Assembly (NCBI GenBank): GCA_949152475.1
Contig: OX424560.1
Location: 43,168,719 to 43,232,718 of the forward strand
Direction of reading: 5' to 3'
Origin: Terebella lapidaria
Lineage: Eukaryota > Annelida > Polychaeta > Terebellida > Terebellidae
DNA: 64,000 nucleotides
In this document: piece by piece, positions 11,606 through 24,000 of the stretch
How the letters are laid out: the number at the start of each line of letters is the position of its first letter
Position numbering within the stretch: the first letter of the stretch is position 1
Translations under genes and position numbers: made by a program
The notes under the pieces: model-generated
Database searches by the model: none
Told to the model about the DNA's origin: nothing
Seen by the model: the letters and a program-made list of their open reading frames with translations, nothing else

Positions 11606-13160
11606 GGCACTAACGGTCTTCCGTACACTTCAGCAGGTCGCGGGAGCGGCAAGGCTGCAAGGGTTGCAGAGACAGTGTTGTATACAAAATGTCGACACAT
11701 AGACCAACATGGGCGAGACATAGGCCAACATACGTAAACCAACATGGGCGCAATAAGAGTAGGCCTATGATTGAATAGTTTTATCGTAACTTTATTTTTC
11801 GATTTCCAAACACGTGAAAGCATAGGCCTGTATGAATGGGTGTCACAAACTAGAACTACTGGATAAATAATCAGAACCACTGTATGCATACAATGAACCA
11901 CGTGTGGAATCAAAATCGTTATCAAAATATAATAAAATCGTCATCAAAAATAGGGACCTATTATTTCTATCTGAATCTGAACCTGAATGTGTAGGCATAC
12001 AGAACAGAAGCCAATTCTGGCATTTAAGCAATAGGAGAGAGAGAGAGCGCATCGATGTAGGTTTAATGCTTTGTAAGATAGCTGAACTGCCGTGCGGAAG
12101 GTGTCAGTGGATTCAGATTCGACTTTGCTATTGTCCAGCTTTTACTCTAGGAATGTTCGTGCGAAAATGAATAACACGAACGAATAATTCATGTAAATAA
12201 GAAGTATTGAATTGATTGTTGTGTTTCCGTTATTTTCGATTGAAAAACTGTCTAGCCTTATTTACCTTTTTATGAAATTATTAGGCCTATCATCTTATGC
12301 AACAACAATTGAATAAAACATGTCAATTTATATAATATGTACTTAATGTGGTGTTTTCATTATTTTCCAGTCATTTTCAGTAATTTCCAGACTGTAGGCT
12401 ATATATAGATGCCTTGTCAAAACTACTAGTCACATCCTGAGGCATTGGTGATTGCAATTCAGGTCTTACTGATCATCCGAGTCGGCTCGGCCGAGACCTA
12501 ATGACAGACCCCCCTCTCCCCCAGCACCACTGCTATGTTTCAACCCATGAGCCTTGTCCAATCAGCCGAACCGTGAGCCGACTTGTCCTGGCCGAGTTGT
12601 AGAGGCCTGGGCCGACCTGCTCGGGCCGAATTGTCTTTGAGCCGAGTTGTCCAATCCCTGGTCAGAAATAATCCGAGTACAGATCTTTACTAGATTAATA
12701 TTTTGCTTAAGGCCAATGTAGGCTGTTGGGGCTAAATTTTTGTTTCCATAGATCTTTTCCAAAATTTGAAAGTTTGTTGCTATCGATTTCAGCGGCCAAA
12801 ATTGGAATTTCAGATAAAGGAAATTTAACCTAAATTTGCGAAAATTTTGATAAATTCATTTACTTTGTTATCACAACATTTAACATGAAAATTAACATGA
12901 TGAACCCCATATTTTTAAAAAAATCAAAAACATGCACGCCAGTTAGTTGTTATTAAAAATTTGATTTTATCGAAAATGGTAAAAAATTACCCAGTTTTTG
13001 GCGCTGTTAAAATATCAGTGTAGCGCTATGACGTAGTATGCGCGAGTAGTGACACCACGGTTATGGTGCTGCAGTGCGGGCAGGTTAATAAAGACATTCG
13101 GTGACACTCCAGTAATGGGTTATACCTCTTTATCGTGGGGTCGCCGAACTTTACATTATT
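11606..13160. other. intergenic, no gene seen
   Basis: A stretch at 12480-12660 repeats GCCGAGTTGTC-like words, and the rest is AT-rich unique sequence. The open frames at 11524-11925 and 12562-12762 lack splice or domain support. Confidence 0.4.
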
Positions 13161-13804
13161 AGCATGCAAATATGATGTGGACTTATATGAAATATAGCAT
13201 TGATCTGAGCAAAATGGTCTTTACGGCATATATCAATATCACAATCCTTTCAAAAGTTACAGCCATTTGACACTGTTATTCCGGCACTACATTACAGAAA
13301 AGTTTTAGCAACTCATTAGTATGCAAATTAGATGTTAATGAGAATTCATGACGTCATGATGGGGACAAATTCTAATTAGGATATTTAAGGCCATGAAATG
13401 GCTATTAGTAATCGGCGGGTGCTGGTGCTGGACGGGATGACGGGATAGTAATTCGAAAACAAGGTTTTATCCAAAATCATTTTTTCGGTGGATCCTTTAA
13501 AACTCAAACATGCTGTGTCTAGAGATTGCGATGAATCAGACATTTTAAGACAATATTCGTAATTGTCGTAAGGTAAGCCCTCCTGCAAAATAAATAGGCT
13601 TGGTTTAAGTTGTCTATTGAAAACCACCCTTGAAAACCCAGCCCCATTGTAAAGGTTACGGAGGTGTATTCTGCTCGTCTCTGGAGAACGAATTATTTCA
13701 CAATCCTTTCCGCTGCCCAGCATGTCCAGAGTGAGGGGAATTTGTATAAACGCTACGCACGGACGAACGAACAGAATAGACAAGACATGGAAATCACAGA
13801 TACA

Positions 13805-13806
<2 letters not shown>

Positions 13807-13842
<36 letters not shown>
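13807..13842. repeat. (GA)n microsatellite
   Basis: About 18 uninterrupted GA dinucleotides. Confidence 0.95.
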
Positions 13843-13847
<5 letters not shown>

Positions 13848-14694
13848 TTGGCTCCGAGTTGGATTGTTGTGAAATGGAAATGTTTCATCAATAAAAGTTG
13901 ATAGAACAAGGACTTAGTGAAAAGAAATACACCGAACCTGGTCGGTAAGAGACTAAATATTTCCTTGCATATGAAGTTAAGCAGTGACTTCATAATGTAC
14001 ATGTGTATGTAGATAATAACTGATAAATGAGGCAGTTATCAATTCTTTTGTACTTGCATGCATTTAATGTTTCATTTTATCGTATTTATTTGTTATATAG
14101 TGACTGACACGACTGCATGGGTGCATGGAAATTACTAGTAGGCATATGTTAGCTATACTGGTGTACGTGTACAAGTAAAATACCAATTGACATTATAATC
14201 GACAGCAGTATATGTAATTTACGAAAATACGGAAATGGTCACTGGTGAGAGCATCTCCGGATGGATTCAACACCGAATATCCACTGGTAAAAGCACACAT
14301 TTATTGCAAACAGCGAGACAAACAAATCAGCTTTCATTCAACATGAACATGTATCAGTGATCACCACTACACGTGCAGCTTGACGGCCACTCTGTAATGC
14401 ATAATAACAAAAAAAATATGGCTAGAGAACTAGCGAAATAACTACACATTTTTGTATTCGATGCTGTACACGGGAATGCACACAAAACAACAACTTTTTG
14501 CTCGCTGCCGCGTTTTACCGTGTGCGCCATCCCTGCCATGCCTGCGCCCGCGCCCGCCGAATACTAATAGCCCATGAAATAATGATTCTTATTGAAGGTT
14601 CTGACGACCTGACTAGTGCATATTGCTATGTACCACAGTCAATTACCACACAAACTGTACTGTTGCTATGGTGCCAGGACCCATTCTGGGTTCT

Positions 14695-15065
14695 CCCAAT
14701 TTGGTAGTCAGCATTCCTACTAGCTCGGCTAGTGGGGTATACCTATAGCTCACTTGGTATAGTGTTGGACTGCTGTTCGTCGGGTCCTGGGTTCAAATCC
14801 CCTCCCGGACATGTGGATTTTTTCCCGAACCCTGTAGCATTGGCACCCAATGTGGGACTTGCCCAAATCTCGGGGACGAGATTTCCGAAGAGGGGGGAGT
14901 ATATGCCAGAGCCCATTCGGGGTTCGCCCAATTTGGTAGTCAGCATTCCTACTAGCTCGGCTAGTGGGATATCTCTTTAGCTCACTTGGTAGAGTGTTGG
15001 ACTACTGTTCGTCGGGTCCTGGGTTCGAATCCACTCTCGGGCAAGTGGATTTTTCTGAACCCTGT
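14695..15065 (+). mobile_element. tRNA-derived SINE, two tandem copies
   Basis: Two ~232-bp repeats start near 14703 and 14935. Each carries an RNA polymerase III A box (TAGCTCACTTGG) and, about 45 bases on, a B box (GGGTTCAAATCC in the first, GGGTTCGAATCC in the second), spaced as in a tRNA. The acceptor and T stems do not pair, so these are not functional tRNAs. The leader TAGTCAGCATTCCTACTAGC precedes each head. Confidence 0.7.
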
Positions 15066-15631
15066 AAGACTATCGTTACCAGTCCTTCCCTAGAGCCGTA
15101 GTTACCCACGGTTGCCATGGCTGTCAACTGCCAAGTCAAGCTATCTGTAAACTTTCTGTCGATTATTTATGAATTAAATTAGTGCTCAGAATCGGCACGG
15201 TTTTTTTTATTAGTGCATACCTCATTCTAAGGGCATACCCTTGTGCATACCCTATTCTAGAACCATGGTTGCTAAGGGCCATACCAGGTCACTGGTTGCC
15301 TTGACAACAACATAGAAAGTGAACACACTGATTATTCATATTGAACACTATATGGAATAAGTTTTCATGAATAATCTTAATATTAAATGAATGTATAATA
15401 CATATTAAAGTGCCTAATTAAAACAGCATCCTCCGACGACGTCATGAACATTTCATTTGCAAACTAATTAGCTAAATGATTTGAAAAAGCAAATTTGCCG
15501 ATTTCCGTCTTCAAAGTGAGGTAACTTTTGAATAGATTGTGATATTTACATACCTTGACACCATTTTGCTCGAATCAATGAGATCTTTCATATAAGTGCA
15601 CATCATGTTTGGACTGTACTAGTACTGTCCC

Positions 15632-16020
15632 AAAAGCCCGGTTTACACGATCAAACTACTTGAAACTTCTACTTCAAACTTCGGAATTTGACGCCATGTT
15701 TGATCCTGTAAACCGACACTTCAAACTACTTCAAAATTCTCAAAACTACTTCAAATTCGTCTTTTGTCAAACTCAGTCAAACTACTTCATATCCAATTAT
15801 GGAAAAGCACGATTTTCACTTTGAAACTCGTGTCATTGAAGTATATAACATAGCCATTCAGTTTCATTGCAAATTTCAACAAAAAAAGCATGAGAAAATA
15901 AAAATTTGGATGCAGTTTAAAGTGGGAAGTTTGGACGTGAAAATCGAAATTTGAAAGCGTTTGAAGTACTAGTTTGAAGAAGAAATTTTGAAGTATTTTG
16001 ATCGTGTAAGCCAGCTTTTA
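15632..16020. mobile_element. MITE with ~50-bp terminal inverted repeats
   Basis: The left end AAAAGCCCGGTTTACACGAT and the inverse of the right end (AAAAGCTGGCTTACACGATC) match over about 50 bp. The interior is rich in CTACTTCAAA words. No clear target duplication is visible, so the superfamily is unassigned. No coding capacity. Confidence 0.6.
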
Positions 16021-16437
16021 GGTTGTCATTGATACTTATTGGTATTTGGCTTAGATCAAAGTTAAACTGATACGAGGATTCACTCGTTGTGATGAATGAA
16101 GTCATTCTTGTCCCGATTAGATTTATATGTCCTGTAGGCCTATGTAATATATTTCGTCCAGAACATTTCAATTTTACCAGAGATGTTACCTCGAGTCATT
16201 GTCTGACCGGTTCGGTTTATAGTAGCTCATTATCATTATCGTACATTTGGATTATATATATATTTCAGGACTTTTTCGCTATTTATTCATATTCATTTCA
16301 CAATATTTGCATATAAACCATATAAACTATTTTATAAATGAATTTTTTGATAAGCTACAGTAGGCTACAGTTACTAAATTATATTTTTGAAAGCAACACC
16401 AAGTTGAGAAATCGTACATTATATTCATACGATAATG
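16021..16437. other. AT-rich region upstream of the zinc-finger gene
   Basis: No repeat or exon is recognised. It probably contains the upstream regulatory sequence of the gene that starts near 16450, but no TATA box at a convincing position is seen. Confidence 0.3.
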
Positions 16438-16449
16438 GATTTGGTGACT

Positions 16450-16537
16450 GCAGAAAAATGGCGAATATCGCGTAGCCGTAGTCTCGTGCGGTTTTTGTTT
16501 TCTGATCGAAATATTGATATAGATCTATAACTCAATC
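16450..16537 (+). promoter_or_regulatory. putative 5' UTR / transcription start region with short upstream ORF
   Basis: CG-containing sequence just upstream of the proposed start codon includes AAAATGGCGAA, resembling the YY1-type element often found at housekeeping-gene starts. The same ATG opens a five-codon upstream ORF (16458-16475) ending in TAG. The transcription start itself cannot be placed from sequence. Confidence 0.35.
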
Positions 16538-16562
16538 ATGTATTCGGGATATCAGTATCCAG
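16538..16562 (+). CDS. exon 1 (coding part) of the zinc-finger gene
   Basis: An ATG opens MYSGYQYP and then leaves one base (G) before the donor GTATTT. Exon 2 needs exactly one incoming base, and G completes a Gly codon, giving MYSGYQYP-G-TGYGM. The Tyr/Gly-rich composition matches exon 2. This is short, so it rests on phase, composition and the ATG; transcript data would settle it. Confidence 0.6.
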
Positions 16563-18050
16563 GTATTTACGTCACACTTTAACACATGTACTGTACTACT
16601 ATTATACTATAGGATAAAGTGCCACTCTGGGCAAGTCAAATTTGGGCGGCATGCTGAAGACCGAATCACCGATCAATACGGTTTTCGTCATGTTAAGTAG
16701 GGCCCGGACGAGTCGACGGGTACCCGAATTCGGGGCGGGTTATACAATTACCCGGGTCGGAATTTCGTTACCCGTACCCGAAAACGATAAAGATATAGTT
16801 CTTGCATTGAAAATTAACGATAAACACTAGTATAATCACAAGAATGACAAGGAAATCATCGGTAAAAATCGAAGTAGTTTTACGAGATCTGTTTCGAACT
16901 TGAAAATAAACACAGACGAAACAAATAATATGTGTCAAAGATCGATGACTGGCGTTCATGTGTTACAAATTGCTCCTGTGAGTCCCGTTCAAACGTTGAT
17001 ATATATTTGGACGGGTTACCCGGGGCGGGTCGGGTCAGACCATGCGGGTACTCGGGTCGGAAATTTTTACTCGTCCGGGCCCTAATGTTAAGCAAGGCAA
17101 TCAGTAACACATCGACTTCAAAGAATAAATAAGTTTTAATGTTTTGCGCATGATGAACATTCAACACGCCTTCATATAATATTAGTATATTTTATTCAAG
17201 ATGACGTTGATAATGTTGAGTTTAGAATTTAAAAAAATCAATGTCACTGGACTCATGACTGAACTGAGACAAACATGAACTACTCACAGTATTCGTCAGG
17301 TGGCAGCACAGCATACACTGCCTCAATTATGGAGTGGTTTTATTGACATTATTGTTTGTGATGAACATAATTGTACAAACACGGGTTGAGCCTCGTACTG
17401 TTGAAGATAAATTGCAGGAATTATAGTTAAAAGAACGGTGGCTTGTTGGGGATATAGATGGAAATGGAAATATAATGAAAAACGTTTATCAAAGTTGCCA
17501 ATATAATACTGATTACACTATTACCGCTCCATACTTTGCCCCATTCATTATTCCTCAGATATTTTGCAGTCGACGATGATTGTTTTAATGCAAATGACAC
17601 TTTTAACATGTTTTAGTTTTGTTAAATCATTGAAATCAACCTATGAAGACCACCTGACGAAAACTGAGAGGTGACGAAAACTGTGTTATGCGCTCTAATA
17701 AAGTCGGCGTCATTCAACTCTGACCCACGGTTTTTTCGCGATAATTTGATTCGTTTTTGAGATAGCTACATCAATTTTTCACAGCTCCCATAATTCTTAA
17801 GCGACCTAATTTCTTACTAAATTTCAGAAAGATTGGACAGTAAACAAAAAAAGTTAGCCCATTTGGCCTACAAGCCATCCGTACTAAATTCGCCGCATCC
17901 CAAAATTCGCCAACTTGATATTATCAGAACTCAGAAGCTTGTTTTGTGGAAAATAAATTACTGGAACAAAGATTGGATATCAGAGTTTCGATTGATGATC
18001 GAACTTGTTATTAAGGCATTTCGGCAGAAATGCCTTTATGGTTTCAGCAG

Positions 18051-18081
<31 letters not shown>

Positions 18082-21000
18082 CTTCTTCCGCCACTTTTGG
18101 TTTCCGGACGATAACTTTAGATTGCCTTGACGGATCCTCGTCAAATTTTCACCACAAGTCAGAAATGATATGTGGAAGAACCCTATTCTTTTTGAGCCGG
18201 ATCCGAGGTCCGTGAGGATGAAATCAAGGCTAATTTTGAGACTTGGTTTCCGGACGATAACTGGAAAAATATTTACGCAATAGTTGCAGAACTCTGCATG
18301 GAGGTTCATATGCCACCAGGGAAGAACCCTATTGATTTTGGGATTGATCCGTCAAACGACCTTTGACCTAGAGGTCGAAATAATTTTTTTTCTGATTCAT
18401 CCTTGAGGCTTCCTGCATATCTCAGAAACCGTGCGTCGTAGAGCGAAACGGACAATATTTTCGGACTCGTCGCCCTAGACAAACATCTCTAGGGTGTATT
18501 ATTTTTTTTGATCCGGCTCCGAGGTCCGTGAGGTCCTTGAGGATGAAATCGAGGCTGATCTTGAAACTTGGTTTCCGGACGATAACTCGAAAAATATTCA
18601 GGCAATAGTTGCAGAATTTTGCACGGAGGTTTATATATCAACAGGGAAGAACCCTATTGATTTTGGGATCGATACGTCAAACGACCTTTGACCTAGAGGT
18701 CGAAATAATTTTTTGCTGAGTCATCCTTGAGGCATCCTGCATATCTCGGAAACGATGTGTCGTAGAGCGAAACGGACGTTATTTTCGGACTCGTCGCCCT
18801 AGACAAACATGTCTAAGGGGTATTATGGATGAACTTTGACCTTGACCCCAAATTTTTTTGCCGAGTCGGCATTTTCGGACTCGTCGCCCTAGACAAACAT
18901 GCCTAAGGGGTATTATGGATGAACTTTGACCTTGACCCCAAATTTTTTTGCCGAGTCGGCATTTTTCGTTTCGTCGATATCTCGGAAACGGTGCGTCGTA
19001 GAGCGAAACGGACGTTATTTTCGGACTCGTCGCTCAAGACAAACATGCCTAAGGGGTATTATTGATGAACTTTGACCTTGACCCGAAATTTTTTTGCCGA
19101 GTCGGCATTTTTCGTTTTCGTCGATATCTCGGAAACGGTGTGTCGTAGAGCGAAACGGACGTTATTTTCGGACTCGTCGCCCTAGACAAACATGTCTAAG
19201 GGGTATTATGGATGGACTTTGACCTTGACCCCAAATTTTTTTTCCGAGTCGGCATTTCTCGTTTTCGTCGATATCTCGGGAACGGTGTGTCGTAGAGCGA
19301 AACGGACGTTATTTTCGGACTCGTCGCCGTAGACAAACATGTCTAAGGGGTATTATGGATGAACTTTGACCTTGACCCGAAATTTTTTTGCCGAGTCGGC
19401 ATTTCTCGTTTTCGTCGATATCTCGGAAACGGTGAGTCGTAGAGCGAAACGGACTTTTTTTTCGGACTCGTCGCCCAAGACATACATGTCTAAGGGGTAT
19501 TATTTTAACGGTAAATTTTTTTGCGGAGTCGACATTTTTCATTTTCGTCGATATCTAGTATATATTATAAATTAATCATCACACCGAAATGCCTCCAAGG
19601 CATCTTTAGGCCTTGACGTCTAGTTTTCATTTACATTACAAGGCCTGAAATCCACGCTGGCGAATTTGGGAATGCGGCGAATTTAGGACGGATGGCTCGT
19701 GTACATAACGTAATAAGAAAACGTCACAAAGTTATCTATATGAATGCTACGGTGTTGGCAGCGGTCCAAGACCAAATTTCACCAGAAATTTACTATAGGC
19801 CAAATATGCCAACTTTTTTGTTTACTGTCCAAATTCTTCCAAATTTTATAACAAATTAGGCCGCTAAGCATGATGGACGCCATTGAAATTTTAGAAAGGT
19901 AACTTAAAAATTGAAGGAATTAGCGCGAAAATACAGTCGGTTAGAGTTGAATAATGCCGACTTTAGATCTAGATTTCTATCTGCACCATGTCATGTGGCA
20001 TGTGCTGATGTGCCATGACCATGGCATGGGCTACGAGTAGGGGCCCCACGATTACGAGATTAATATCTGCCGAGCAGAGTATTGCCAATAATCGCGAGTA
20101 TTCGGTTACTTAATATGTATCTGATTTATCGTGAATTGAACACCATTCACCGAATGTTGTCTTCAACCAATGCTAGAACTGGGATCAAATGTCCCAGTTA
20201 CATAGTTGTAATATGTAACGAACACCGACAACACAGTTTTTGTATTCAACATATGTACGCAATTATGATTCTCCCTTTTTTCTCAGCGCCGAATGGTGGG
20301 GACACACGTGCGTTTTGACGTTACTGTTGACCTAGTTATGCGATGGCAGTCAACATTACTAGTATTCATGGTACTATTGTAACATCAGGGTTCATATAAT
20401 ACAGTACACTGTCACTCATGATACTGGAATTATTACAAAAAAACACGCATGACACACGCAGTCACGCACATTCACAAAGACATAAAGTCACAAACCATTT
20501 GACATGATGGAGGCGAAAAGTAAATATACCAGTGAGTTTTTCAAGTTTACTGATGATAAAAAGCAAACAACATGCACACTCTGCAAAAAATCGGTAGTAT
20601 ATTGTGGTGGAACCACAAATATGAGGAACCATATACTGCACTGCCACAAGAGTGGTGATGTACGTGGTAGCGGGCGATCCCAGGTACTGCAGGCGAAGAG
20701 GCAAGCGTCCCTGAAAAATTATCCTCGGTATTATGTTAACCTAACTTTTATATCTACAACTCCTTGTGAATGGACTATATGGATAGTCTATATAATGAAT
20801 GATATTACATACATAGGCACACAGTACATAATTCAGATGACTAACTATGACATATAGTAGTAAATGTTATTTTAGTAATACCTTCATACACATAGACATT
20901 TAAACAAATACAATCTAGCAAATCACCAATAAACTAGACGTCGCATTTCAGGGTGAAGCATGAAAAAAACAAAATGCTGAGTCAGCAAAAACAAGTTCCC

Positions 21001-24000
21001 AATGAGACCTATAAGACAATTATGCAATTACATGTATTTGACGGACAAACTTGATACCCCTAAGACTATCTGTCTATAAATGTCTGTTTTGCTCCAGGTC
21101 GCACTGTTTCCGAGGTATCGATGAAAATGAAAAATACCAGGTCAGGGTCAAAGTTCCTCCCTAATACCCTTAAGACATGTTTGTCTAGGGCGACGAGTCT
21201 GAAAATAATGTCCGTTTCGCTCTACGACAGACCGTTTCCCAGATATCAACGAAAACGAAAAATGCTGACTCGGCGAAAAATTTACGGTCAAGGGCAAAGG
21301 TCATCCCTAATACCCTTAAGACAAGTTTGTCTGGGGTGACGAGTCCGAAAATATCGTCCGTTTCGCTCTACGACGCACCGTTTCCGATATATCGATGAAA
21401 ACGAAAAATGCCGTCGCAGTGAAAAAAATCAACGGTCATCCCTAATACCCTTAAGACATGTTTGTCTAGGGCCACCAGTCCGAAAATAACGTCCGTTTCG
21501 CTCTACGACGCACCGTTTCCGAGATATCGACGAAAACGAAAAATGCCTACTCAGCGAAAAAAATTCAGGTCAAGGTCAATGGTCATCCCTAATACCCTTA
21601 AGACATGTTTGTCTAGGGCCACCAGTCCGAAAATAACGTCCGTTTCGCTCTACGATGCACCGCTTCCGAGATATCGACGAAAGCGAAAAATGCAGACTCA
21701 GTGAAAAAATATAAGGTCAAGGTCAAAGGTCATCCCCAGTATCCTGAAGACATGTTTGTCTAGGGCGACGAGTCCGAAAATAACGTCCGTTTCGCTCTAG
21801 GACGCACCGTTTCCGAGTTATTTTTGGACTCGAAAATCCTGGCATATCAAAGACGAGAAGTGGTTCATGATGAACTAGTGCATCTGATGGAAACGGAGAA
21901 TCAGCGTGTAGCACCAGAAGAACTCTTACTAAACAATGTTAAATTTGTTAAAATCATCGTTTTCATATGTCATTTTTCGACCTATTTCTCGGTATACAAA
22001 ATACACTCACAACAGGTCGAGCGAAAGGATTGTGCTGTACGGCAAATAGCTAGTGAGGCACTTGGGTGCACTGAGGTGTTTGGGATTATGAATCTTCAGC
22101 TCATTGCATTCATCTCACAGAAAGTATAGCCATATATATTCTCATTATTTTGACCACAACAAAGAATGAATATATGCAGCAGTCAGTATTTGTCAAGCGG
22201 AACGCACGAATGTTCGTTTTGGTGAAACAACGTATAAAATGATTTATCTAATCATCAATTTGCACAGCTTCCGTGATATCATTCATGAAACCATGTCTCG
22301 GTTGATCATCCACGAGTATATGTTTGTGTGCTAGCCAAGTTTTAGGTCAGGGGATTGTATCGTCTTGGTGATTTTGTTACCTTTACTTTCACATTACGTG
22401 CAATCAGTCACTAACTCTGACAGAAATGGCCTTGACATTGTTGGAGACTCCATTCTTGTCAGCAACTCATGAAATACCATTCACCATCTGAAATAAAATA
22501 ACATTGTTTTATATTGACAAGAACAACAGTAGAAATCATGTGCTCGACATTGACTAACCTTTTGTTAGCCACTGAAACATGAAATTTCCTACCGTCTAAT
22601 TGACTTTGTCACATTTGAATGACGATCGACTGATTGAAGGATCAAGCTCGTGACTCGACTCTAAAGTTTCACACTTCGACCAAAGAAGGGCGGTGCGGAT
22701 AATACACTGAATGATAGGTTTCTCCTGAGAAATTGAGTCTGAAAATCTATGGTAGCAGATTATCTCTCGTGAAAGACGTTACGATCTAGTGAAAATTGTC
22801 TGGTGTCCTCCAATCTAGGACAAATCTATCTCGGGTCTGTGTCACGCTGTGCCAGTCAGTACTCAATGTCCAACTTTGAATTGACCTCAGACTATTTTAG
22901 TATTAATGCTTCTGAAAATGACAGGGGTATGTAAGTGGATTTATGTCGTTCAAAATGACAGACAGGTCTCTGATCTATTCATAAAAGCTCTATATAAAAA
23001 CTGCAATTATTAATTATGTTCCAGAACTGTTCCTTTTATGATTTGGTGAAATGTTTACCACTGCAGGCACCGGGTATGGTATGGTATCAGGCCAGCCAAC
23101 CTACGACTCTATGACGGCTAGTGCCTCTGCCTACGCTGCCTCTAATCAAGCCAGTGCTTACAGCTACGCCAACCAAGGTGCCCATGTGTACAGCGGGACC
23201 ACACAGGCTGCCTACCAAACCGGCGGATACGGCTCCTATGGATATGACCCTAATGCATACAGCCAGGCCTACTCTGCATATAGGTGTGCTTCTAACAAAT
23301 GTTTGGGTTACATCAACTATAACTGAAATTTCCCCGTTCACGTAAATAACCATGTTGGAATATCAAGCTTTATGAATTTTTTGCAGTGGTTATGACACCT
23401 CTGGGTATGGCACCACAACGCCCTACACCGAAACCGCCAGCTATCCTGACACGACCACGTACACAGACGCATGGAGCAAGGACCCGCCCCCGCCCCCCGG
23501 CGTGACGGAAACCAGCTATAGCACCTCGGTCGAGGATCAACACACATCCAGCTGGAAAAACTACCAAAGCTCCAAGATCAAGATCAAGAAGAAAATCCCT
23601 CCCTCCACGCCTGGTGTATCCGTGTTGACCAAAAAGTCATCGAACATGGTCCCAGCTTACAGTGAGTCTTGTTAAGGCATTTCGGCAGAAATGCCTTTAT
23701 GGTTTTAGCAGAATTTTTTTTTTTTTTTTTTTTTTTTTCTTCTTCCGCCACTTTTGGTTTCCGGACGATAACTTTAGATTGCCTTGACGGATCCTCGTCA
23801 AATTTTCACCACAAGTCAGAAATGATATGTGGAAGAACCCTATTCTTTTTGAGCCGGATCCGAGGTCCGTGAGGTCCCTGAGGATGAAATCAAGGCTAAT
23901 TTTGAGACTTGGTTTCCGGACGATAACTGGAAAAATATTTACGCAATAGTTGCAGAACTCCGCATGGAGGTTCATATGCCACCAGGGAAGAACCCTATTG

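Larger units (their letters stand above)
13161..15607. mobile_element. diverged foldback pair (possible old DNA transposon)
   Basis: About 220 bp at 13161-13385 is repeated in inverted, diverged form at 15407-15607. Shared words include ACTTATATGAAA, GAGCAAAATGGT, TATCACAATC and TTCAAAAGTTAC, followed by a GACGTCATGA segment in each arm. The interior holds a (GA)n tract and the SINE pair. I see no target duplication or transposase, so two independent inverted copies are also possible. Confidence 0.45.

Noticed and set aside
14752-15048. Functional tRNA genes
   Set aside because: A and B boxes are present, but the acceptor and T stems do not pair and the sequence is a tandem SINE.
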